NCBI GenBank assembly: GCA_050946935.1
Contig: JBMNVR010000021.1
Location: 1 to 30,374, forward strand
Length of the DNA stretch: 30,374 nt
Reading direction: 5' to 3'
Source: UQRS01 sp050946935
GTDB lineage: Bacteria > Bacillota > Clostridia > Oscillospirales > Acutalibacteraceae
Shown here: piece after piece, positions 15,262-21,582 of the stretch
Layout: each line of letters begins with the position of its first letter
How positions within the stretch are numbered: the first letter of the stretch is position 1
Program-made: the position numbers and the translations under genes
The notes under the pieces: model-generated
Database searches by the model: none
What the model was told of the DNA's origin: nothing
The model's input: the letters and a program-made list of their open reading frames with translations, nothing else

Positions 15262-15294
15262 AAAAGGCGAACCGGGAAGGTTCGCCTTTTTTTG
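15262..15294 (+). terminator. Strong intrinsic terminator closing the phage-like/S1 unit
   Basis: AAAAGGCGAACC (15262-15273) pairs perfectly over 12 bp with GGTTCGCCTTTT (15279-15290), loop GGGAA, followed by more T. It lies 18 bases after the S1 stop and ends the long rightward unit. The rest of the gap to purA holds only the purA promoter region. Confidence 0.9.
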
Positions 15295-15432
15295 TCGCTC
15301 CTGGCCGTGCGGAGGAGAAACCGGCCGCCTCTGCTCCTACCCTTCGCGGCCGGAGAAAGATGCCGCCCTCTCCGCGGTAAAAATAGACAAAAAAATCTGA
15401 TGATTCACCCGACACTGCTTGTATTTTATCAG

Positions 15433-15461
15433 TTGCATTCCGCCGCCGATGCGTGTATAAT
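15433..15461 (+). promoter_or_regulatory. purA promoter
   Basis: TTGCAT (15433-15438) and a perfect TATAAT (15456-15461) are separated by 17 bases. The predicted start near 15468 leaves a leader of about 54 bases before ATG 15522, too short for a purine riboswitch; none was seen. Confidence 0.85.
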
Positions 15462-15521
15462 AATAGCGTTGCGAATAAACTTTAGGATGTCCGGCTCCGC
15501 CGGGCAGAATGGGGGAGAGTC

Positions 15522-16796
15522 ATGGTTAAAGCTGTTGTTGGCGCAAACTGGGGAGACGAGGGCAAAGGCAAAATCACCGATATGCTCGCCGGGAACGCGG
15601 ATGTTGTTATCCGGTTTCAGGGCGGTGCGAACGCCGGCCACACGATCAAAAACCAGTACGGCAAATTTGCGCTTCATCTGCTGCCTTCGGGCGTCTTTAA
15701 CCCGAATGTTACGAGTGTGATCGGGGACGGCGTTGCGCTGAATATCCCCCGCCTGTTGGAGGAGTTGAAAGGCGTTGTCGATCGCGGCGTTCCCGCGCCG
15801 AAGCTGCTGATTTCCTCCCGGGCGCAGATGGTCATGCCTTACCACATCCTTTTCGATCAGTATGAGGAGGAACGGCTGGGCGGGAAAAGTTTCGGATCGA
15901 CCAAATCAGGCATCGCTCCCTTTTATTCCGATAAATACGCCAAAATCGGATTTCAGGTCTGCGAGCTGTTCGACGACGCGGCCTTGCGGGACAAGCTTGC
16001 CGCAGTGATCGAGGTAAAGAATGTTCTGCTCGGGCATCTGTATCACAAGCCCCTGCTGGATGTGGAAAAGCTGTTTTCAACCCTGATCGCCTGGCGGGAG
16101 GAGATCGCCCCCTATGTCGGTGACACCCACGTCTTTTTGCGGGAAGCTGAGCGCTCGGGCAAAACCATTTTGCTGGAGGGACAGCTTGGATCTCTTAAGG
16201 ATCCCGATCACGGCATCTACCCCATGGTGACCTCTTCTTCGACCCTGGCCGGATTCGGCGCGGTCGGCGCGGGGGTTGCGCCCCACTCTATCCGGGAAAT
16301 TTACACGGTTTGCAAGGCGTATTCCAGCGCGGTCGGCGCCGGTGCCTTTGTCAGCGAGATTTTTGGAGAGGAAGCTGACGCCATGCGGCGGCACGGCGGC
16401 GACGGCGGCGAGTTCGGCGCCACGACCGGCCGGCCGCGGCGAATGGGCTGGTTCGACGCGGTGGCTTCCCGCTACGGGTGCGAGCTGCAGGGTACGACCC
16501 AGGTCGTGCTGACTGTGATCGACGCCCTCGGTTATCTGGACGAGTTGAAGATTTGTACTGGGTATGAGATTGACGGGCAAATCACCCGTGAGTTTCCGGT
16601 GACCCCGTTGCTTGAGCGGGCCAAGCCGGTCTATACCACTCTGCCGGGGTGGAAGTGCGATGTTTCCGGTATCCGGAACTACGCCGACCTGCCGGAAAAC
16701 TGCCGGAAGTATATCGAGTTTATTGAAAAGGAGATCGGCTATCCGATCACCATGGTTTCCAACGGCCCGGCGCGGGAAGACATCATCCTCCGCTAA
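15522..16796 (+). CDS. purA: Adenylosuccinate synthetase
   Basis: The 424-residue enzyme joins IMP and aspartate with GTP hydrolysis, the first committed step from IMP to AMP, in the cytoplasm. The GTP loop WGDEGKGK (residues 10-17) has the catalytic base D12; GGANAGHT (34-41) supplies H40. TGRPRRMGWFDAV is the conserved Arg-rich aspartate/GTP segment. It has normal length but two unusual spots: GSTKSGIAPFYSDK (125-138) where common PurA has GTTGRGIGPAYEDK, and EGQLGSLKDPDHG (from E219) where common PurA has EGAQGTLLDIDHG. GGGGGAG lies upstream of ATG 15522. It is probably a functional, divergent clostridial-type enzyme, as the key motifs remain. Confidence 0.93.
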   Translation: MVKAVVGANWGDEGKGKITDMLAGNADVVIRFQGGANAGHTIKNQYGKFALHLLPSGVFNPNVTSVIGDGVALNIPRLLEELKGVVDRGVPAPKLLISSRAQMVMPYHILFDQYEEERLGGKSFGSTKSGIAPFYSDKYAKIGFQVCELFDDAALRDKLAAVIEVKNVLLGHLYHKPLLDVEKLFSTLIAWREEIAPYVGDTHVFLREAERSGKTILLEGQLGSLKDPDHGIYPMVTSSSTLAGFGAVGAGVAPHSIREIYTVCKAYSSAVGAGAFVSEIFGEEADAMRRHGGDGGEFGATTGRPRRMGWFDAVASRYGCELQGTTQVVLTVIDALGYLDELKICTGYEIDGQITREFPVTPLLERAKPVYTTLPGWKCDVSGIRNYADLPENCRKYIEFIEKEIGYPITMVSNGPAREDIILR

Positions 16797-16909
16797 AGGT
16801 GCGGGCCGTCGGCTGTACGCCGCGCCGGACAGGATTGGAAAAACGCCTGAAACCGGCGGTGTATCGGGCGATTTACAGCGGACGCGCCGCGTGAAAACTG
16901 TATAGAATG

Positions 16910-16990
16910 AAAAGCGAGCAATGGCGCTCGGTATTCTCCCTGGACGGGCATTTTCCGTCCGGGCGTACCACGCCGCTGCTCGCTTTTTTT
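16910..16990 (+). terminator. Complex terminator / possible attenuator between purA and purF
   Basis: AAAAGCGAGCA (16910-16920) pairs over 11 bp with TGCTCGCTTTT (16977-16987), followed by TTT. Inside are GGTA/TACC and a 9-bp stem built on GGACGG/CCGTCC. This is a long layered stem with U-tract. CGAGC can instead pair locally with GCTCG (about 16926-16930), which would exclude the terminator stem. Confidence 0.7.
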
Positions 16991-17055
16991 GAAGGATTGG
17001 TCTCCGCTTCTCGAGACGGTTCGGGGACGCAAAGGGAAAGGACGGTTAGCCGGTT

Positions 17056-18498
17056 ATGTTTGATAATCTTCATGAGGAATGCGGCGTTTTCGGTATTTAT
17101 GAAAATCGCCGGACCAACGTCGCAGGGGCGGCTTATCTCGCGCTGTACGCCCTACAGCACCGCGGGCAGGAGAACTGCGGCATCGCGGTCAATGACGATG
17201 GTGTTTTCACCTATCATCGGGACAGCGGTCTGGTGCCGGATGTGTTTTCGGCCGAGCGGCTCGGCCGGCTGGGAGAGGGAAACATGGCCATCGGACATGT
17301 CCGCTATTCGACCACCGGCAGCAACCACCGCGCCAACGCGCAACCGCTGGTTGTCCGACATATCAAGGGCAACCTTGCGCTGGCACACAACGGCAACCTG
17401 GTCAACGCGGCCGAGCTGCGGCGGGAGTTTGAGATGAACGGCGCCATATTTCACGCCACAACCGATACCGAGGTCATCGCCTATGCGGTGACGAGAGCCA
17501 GGCTGCACTGCCCGACAACCGAGGCCGCGTTGGAGGAGATCATGCCCCGCCTGCAGGGGGCCTATTCGGTCGTGCTGATGACCGCGACCAAGCTGATCGG
17601 CGTGCGGGATCCCAACGGTTTCCGGCCGCTGTGTATCGGCCGGACCGCCGACGGCGCCTGGGTCATCGCCTCTGAAAGCTGTGCACTGGACACGGTAGGC
17701 GCCGCGTTTCTCCGGGACGTCCGTCCGGGGGAGATCGTGGTGATTGAGAATGGAAAGCTTCGCTCCATTTCGACCCACTGCGGCAAACGGGGAACCATCT
17801 GCGTTTTTGAATACATCTATTTCGCGCGTCCGGACAGCGTGATCGAGGGCGCCTCAGTCCACCATGCCCGCGTCCGCGCCGGCCGCTTTCTGGCTGAGGA
17901 GCACCCGGTCGAGGCCGATATTGTGATCGGGGTGCCCGACTCCGGCCTGGACGCCGCGCTCGGCTATGCGCAGGCGTCGGGCATCCCTTACGGCGTCGGG
18001 TTTGTGAAAAACCGCTATGTCGGACGCAGCTTTATCCAGCCGACCCAGGTTCAGCGGGAGGATGCGGTTCGCATCAAGCTGAACGTGATTGCAGAGAATA
18101 TCCGGGGCAAGCGGGTTGTGATGATCGACGACTCGATCGTGCGGGGCACCACCAGCGCGCGCATCGTCCGCCTTTTGCGGGAAGCTGGGGCTGCCGAGGT
18201 GCATATGCGGGTATCCTCCCCCCCGTTTATCAGCCAGTGCTATTTCGGCACCGACATTGACAGTAAAGAGAATCTGATCGCCTGCCGGCTGGATACGACC
18301 GAAAAAATTGCGTCCGCGCTCGGGGCGGACAGCCTCGGCTATCTGAGCGTGGAGAACACCCATCGTCTTGCAAAGGAGGCGGGCTGTGATTTCTGCGACG
18401 GCTGCTTCACCGGCCGGTATCCGATCGAGATTCCCAAAACCTCCGCCAAAGATAAATTCGAGCTTCCCCTCGGCCGCCGCGGGGGAGAGGTGGAGTAA
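17056..18498 (+). CDS. purF: Amidophosphoribosyltransferase
   Basis: The 480-residue enzyme performs the first step of de novo purine synthesis, making phosphoribosylamine from PRPP and glutamine. The N-terminal Ntn glutaminase domain follows a short propeptide (MFDNLHEE), so C9 in EECGVFG would be the nucleophile after processing; HRGQENCGIA and GHVRYSTTGSN are the other glutamine-site motifs. The phosphoribosyltransferase domain has the PRPP loop VVMIDDSIVRGTT (about 354-366). The Bacillus-type iron-sulphur cysteines are present, in TICVFEYIY, SQCYFG and CDFCDGCF, so a [4Fe-4S] cluster is expected. No good promoter was found in front of it; read-through from purA past the 16910-16990 structure is likely. 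The ribosome site is weak. Confidence 0.95.
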   Translation: MFDNLHEECGVFGIYENRRTNVAGAAYLALYALQHRGQENCGIAVNDDGVFTYHRDSGLVPDVFSAERLGRLGEGNMAIGHVRYSTTGSNHRANAQPLVVRHIKGNLALAHNGNLVNAAELRREFEMNGAIFHATTDTEVIAYAVTRARLHCPTTEAALEEIMPRLQGAYSVVLMTATKLIGVRDPNGFRPLCIGRTADGAWVIASESCALDTVGAAFLRDVRPGEIVVIENGKLRSISTHCGKRGTICVFEYIYFARPDSVIEGASVHHARVRAGRFLAEEHPVEADIVIGVPDSGLDAALGYAQASGIPYGVGFVKNRYVGRSFIQPTQVQREDAVRIKLNVIAENIRGKRVVMIDDSIVRGTTSARIVRLLREAGAAEVHMRVSSPPFISQCYFGTDIDSKENLIACRLDTTEKIASALGADSLGYLSVENTHRLAKEAGCDFCDGCFTGRYPIEIPKTSAKDKFELPLGRRGGEVE

Positions 18499-18537
18499 AG
18501 GCTTTAGCCGGTTTTTCGAAAAACAGAAAAAAGAAAA

Positions 18538-18576
18538 ACAACACCGGACTGTAAAAAATCCGGTGTTGTCTGTTGT
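18538..18576. terminator. Bidirectional terminator between purF and the C39-type peptidase gene
   Basis: ACAACACCGGA (18538-18548) pairs perfectly over 11 bp with TCCGGTGTTGT (18559-18569). Rightward it is followed by CTGTTGT; leftward (minus) it is followed by a rich T stretch (complement of 18516-18537), so it should stop both convergent units, the minus strand best. Confidence 0.85.
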
Positions 18577-18614
18577 ATGAAAAACCGGCGCCGGGCGCGC
18601 CGGCACAGCATGGC

Positions 18615-19511
18615 CTATCCCTTCCACACCGACCACATGGTGTAGGTTTGGGAGAGGATGCGGGACAGTTCCCAGGTCACGCTGCTTTTCTCGGGCGAGT
18701 TGGGGTCCGCTACCCGGATGGTGCCGTCCTCGGCCACGCCGGTCAGTACAATGTAATGGCCGTAAGAGGTGAAATCCCCCTTGCCCACGTTCACCACCAC
18801 CGGCCGTCCGGCCCGCAGACTGCCGAGCACCGCCGTTTCGGTCAGCGAAAGCTGTTTGGAGGAAAGGCCATATTTCTTTACCCCCTGATCGAACAACTCT
18901 TTGCCGGTGCCCTGCTCATAATAGTAGTAATTGTTTTCGATACACATGGCCCCGATCGAGAGCGGGTTCTCGCTTGTATCGCCGGTCAGCCCGACATACA
19001 CCATGGCAAAGCAGGTCGGGCCGCAGCCGTTCAGGCCGAAAATATCGCTGCCGTAGATTTCATATCCCCAGCGGTCGTCCCATTGGATGAACAGCGGAAT
19101 CTCCCCCGGGGTGTAGTCCTGCGACACGTCGATGTTTTTCCAATTATCCAGCCCAAGCTGGACGCAGTCGGGATAGCGGCTGAGAAAGCCAATCTCCTCC
19201 GGCCGCATGAGAAGGGTGTTCAGCATGCTTTCGGAATACAGCTCGATGTTTTCAATGATCCGCGCAAGTTCGGGGGAGTAGCTGTAGGTTTGCTTGATCT
19301 GCTCGACGTATGCCGCGTAAAAATCATCCAGTTCCCGCTCCGGTAGGGAGGAGGTCTCCGTATTCGACAACGCCCAGGAGCTTAGATTTTTGGACGCGCT
19401 GACATGGCGGACTGCCTTGATTGAACCGATGATGGTTCCGGCAATCACCCCAAGGATCAAAGCGCAGAAGATCAGCGTTCTGCCCCATAAAATTTTCCGT
19501 TTTGCCGCCAT
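18615..19511 (-). CDS. Membrane-anchored C39-type (papain-like) peptidase
   Basis: The 298-residue protein has a basic start (MAAKRKILWG) and one membrane helix (about 11-31), placing the rest outside. The C-terminal half matches the peptidase C39-like (C39_2) fold: FIQWDDRWGYE, then the nucleophile motif LNGCGPTCFAMVY (C163), then GHYIVLTGV (H252) and RVADPNS (D269), completing a Cys-His-Asp triad. Between anchor and catalytic domain lies a helical stalk (about 55-130). Such proteins cleave unknown extracellular or wall-associated peptides. There is no ABC transporter or leader-peptide gene nearby, so a bacteriocin-export role is unlikely. GGAAGG-rich ribosome site precedes ATG 19511. Confidence 0.8.
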   Translation of the reverse strand: MAAKRKILWGRTLIFCALILGVIAGTIIGSIKAVRHVSASKNLSSWALSNTETSSLPERELDDFYAAYVEQIKQTYSYSPELARIIENIELYSESMLNTLLMRPEEIGFLSRYPDCVQLGLDNWKNIDVSQDYTPGEIPLFIQWDDRWGYEIYGSDIFGLNGCGPTCFAMVYVGLTGDTSENPLSIGAMCIENNYYYYEQGTGKELFDQGVKKYGLSSKQLSLTETAVLGSLRAGRPVVVNVGKGDFTSYGHYIVLTGVAEDGTIRVADPNSPEKSSVTWELSRILSQTYTMWSVWKG

Positions 19512-19600
19512 ATCGACCTGCCCTTTCCTTCCTGTTTGTGCCCGGCCGCGGATGCCCGGTCGGCTTTTGCACGTTTTCTCCCGCTTTTTGGACTATATGC

Positions 19601-19629
19601 ATTATATCATAAGTTTGTGTGCTTTGCAT
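19601..19629 (-). promoter_or_regulatory. Candidate extended -10 promoter of the C39-type peptidase gene
   Basis: On the minus strand TGATATAAT gives a perfect TATAAT (19606-19601) with an upstream TGn extension. The -35 is weak (ATGCAA, 19629-19624, 17-base spacer). Predicted leader about 80 bases. Confidence 0.55.
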
Positions 19630-19796
19630 TAAATCGGCTTTAGTGAAATTTTAAAATTTGCTTAAATTCGCAGCCGCCCAAACCCCTTGAAAACAGCGGA
19701 TTTTCTCCTCCGTCCGTAGCAATGGCGGAGCAATGAAAACATCTGCCACATCAAGGATGAATAAGCGGACTCCCGTTTCAACCGGCCGCTTGACAG

Positions 19797-19820
19797 AAAA
19801 AAGGCCGGATGTGTCCGGAC
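19797..19820 (-). terminator. Terminator of the MATE gene
   Basis: On the minus strand TCCGG/CCGGA arms (within 19803-19820) close a 4-base loop and are followed by a run of six T (19802-19797). The stem is short but the U-tract is good; it lies 10 bases past the MATE stop. Confidence 0.6.
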
Positions 19821-19830
19821 GAGATGGAGG

Positions 19831-21180
19831 TCACTCCTCACAAGATGCTGCCGGGGCGGACAGCCGGCCGCGCGTGTGGAGATAGAGTATGCCGGCCGCC
19901 AGCGCCGTACCCCCCTCCGCCGTGCAGAGGGAAAGCCAAACTCCGTCCATGCCGAACCATCGGGAGAGAAGAAGCACCGCCGGTACAATGACGATGAACC
20001 CCCGCAGCAGTGAAACGGTAAAACCGGCGCCGGCGCGGTCGGCCGCGCTGAGATAGGCGGCGGTCAGGATGTTGAAACCGACAAAGCCGAACGCGGTAAA
20101 ATACAGCCGCAGCCCCCGGCCGGCAAGAGCGGCGAGGGTCGCGTCCCGATCGCGGTTGAACACCGCAACCAGCGGGTCGGTCCAGATATAGGATAAAATA
20201 TAGAAGATCGCCGCCAGAAGCAGGGCTGTGACGACGGCGTAGCGGAAGATCCTGCGCATCTCCGCCGGACGGCCCCGGCCGCAGCTTTCGCTCACCAGAG
20301 GCTGGATGCCCTGCGCGATGCCGGTAAAGACTGAGACGACAACGATATACACATTGGCAATCACGCCATAAGCGGCGACCCCGATGTTTCCGCACAGGCC
20401 GAGGATAACCATATTAAAAACGAGGATGACCACGCCGGACGACAGCTCGGAAACAAAGGTGGAACCGCCCAGAGCGCAGAGGTCAAAAATCTCCCGCAGG
20501 CGGGGCCGCCGCTTTTGCAGGGAGAAATGACTGTGACGCCGGAAGAAATGGGTGGATAAAATTCCAAGTCCAATCACGGGGGAGAGGCCGGTGGCCAGCG
20601 CCGCGCCGAAAATACCGAGCCTCAAGGGAAACACCAGAATATAATCCAGCACGATGTTGGAAAAGCTGCCGATCAGCATGGCCGCCATGGCGAGATTTGG
20701 CCGTCCGTCGTTGCGGACGAAACAGCCGATCACATTGTTAAAAAGAAACATGGGCGCGAACACAAGCAGTACCCGCAGATACTCGGCCGTCATGCCGGCC
20801 GTCTCGCCGTCGGCGCCGAGAAGGCGGGCGATCGGCGCCGCGAAAAACATCCCGCACAGCAGAAAGAGGGCCGCCAATCCTCCGGCGAACCAGACCGCCG
20901 CTGTAAACGCGGCGTTTTTACGCTTTTCATCCCCCGACGCGGCCGAAAGCGCGTACCGCGTCGCGCCTCCCATCCCGATCATCAAACCGGCGCCGTGCAT
21001 CAGGCTGTAGGCCGGGATGGCCAGGTTCAATGCGGTCAGACCGGCGCTGCCCACGCCCTGCGCGATAAAAAAGGTGTCGGCCAGAATATAGCAGGAGAGG
21101 CCGATCATACCCAGCACGTTGAGGGAGGTATATCGCATATACCGGATGAAGATTGGTTGTCGCAGAGCAGATGTTTTCAA
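19831..21180 (-). CDS. MATE-family multidrug/metabolite efflux transporter
   Basis: The 449-residue protein has the twelve-helix, two-fold repeated pattern of MATE transporters, with typical early segments such as DTFFIAQGVGSAGLTALNLAIPAY (in part) and a repeat starting near residue 225 (FDLCALGGSTFVSELSSGVV, then GIAQGIQPLVSESCGRGR). Such pumps export cationic drugs or metabolites in exchange for Na+ or H+. The start is TTG 21180, with AAAGGAGG 6 bases upstream. It sits behind a 370-base leader with a good promoter. The substrate is not predictable from sequence. Length and helices are normal. Confidence 0.88.
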   Translation of the reverse strand: MKTSALRQPIFIRYMRYTSLNVLGMIGLSCYILADTFFIAQGVGSAGLTALNLAIPAYSLMHGAGLMIGMGGATRYALSAASGDEKRKNAAFTAAVWFAGGLAALFLLCGMFFAAPIARLLGADGETAGMTAEYLRVLLVFAPMFLFNNVIGCFVRNDGRPNLAMAAMLIGSFSNIVLDYILVFPLRLGIFGAALATGLSPVIGLGILSTHFFRRHSHFSLQKRRPRLREIFDLCALGGSTFVSELSSGVVILVFNMVILGLCGNIGVAAYGVIANVYIVVVSVFTGIAQGIQPLVSESCGRGRPAEMRRIFRYAVVTALLLAAIFYILSYIWTDPLVAVFNRDRDATLAALAGRGLRLYFTAFGFVGFNILTAAYLSAADRAGAGFTVSLLRGFIVIVPAVLLLSRWFGMDGVWLSLCTAEGGTALAAGILYLHTRGRLSAPAASCEE

Positions 21181-21578
21181 AAAAATCCTCCTTTATTTTT
21201 CTTCCGCAAGCCGACGGTTCAGAGTTTATCCGTACCTGAAAAACGGCTGAGGCAGAAGTGGCCGCCGGAAAGAGGAAAAATCCAACCGCCGCGAAGACGC
21301 TGCCTTCTTTCCGGCATACACGGTAAGCGCGCGGGGGAGTACTGCGGACCGATGGAGTGTCATCCGCCGCACGGTTTGGATGCAAAGCATCGTATAAAAC
21401 CCACGGCTCGCGACGGCAGAATTTGCAGGCAGAAAAGCAGGCGGCGCCTGTCCTCTCCGTGTTGGTTAGAGGGGCAGGCGCTGTCTGCTTATGATATGCT
21501 CCTGACAAAGTGTTTGCCGGAAACCGGCATGGCGTCCGGCAACCTGTGCCGTTATTTTAGCACAAAGAAGGACGGAAA
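21181..21578 (-). other. Long structured leader of the MATE gene
   Basis: No gene was supported in these 398 bases. On the minus strand it is the predicted 5' leader of the MATE mRNA. It holds two hairpins: GCGCCTG/CAGGCGC with an inner CCTCT/AGAGG (21481-21444), and a 10-bp stem GCCGGAAAGA/TCTTTCCGGC (21315-21306 with 21273-21264). It matches no riboswitch class I know by eye. The first hairpin may also end the kinase operon. Confidence 0.45.
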
Positions 21579-21582
21579 TCAA
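21554..21582 (-). promoter_or_regulatory. Promoter of the MATE leader, overlapping the kinase stop codon
   Basis: On the minus strand TTGATT (21582-21577) and TAAAAT (21559-21554) are separated by 17 bases, with a TGC extension before the -10. Predicted start near 21547, about 370 bases before the MATE start codon. Confidence 0.65.

Larger units (their letters stand above)
19512..19830. other. Intergenic stretch: promoter of the C39 gene and end of the MATE unit
   Basis: No gene was supported here; the minus-strand open frame at 19662-19988 overlaps MATE and lacks family features. The stretch holds the extended -10 promoter of the peptidase gene and the MATE terminator. The rest has no visible structure. 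Confidence 0.6.

Noticed and set aside
899..15521. Prophage attachment repeats or a CRISPR array around the phage-like cluster
   Set aside because: No direct repeat framing the cluster was found by eye, the only tRNA lies 15 kb away, and no regularly spaced repeats occur. A computed repeat search would be decisive.
20927..21508. 193-codon minus-strand frame covering the MATE leader
   Set aside because: Most of it overlaps the MATE gene in another frame, and no ribosome site or family feature supports it.
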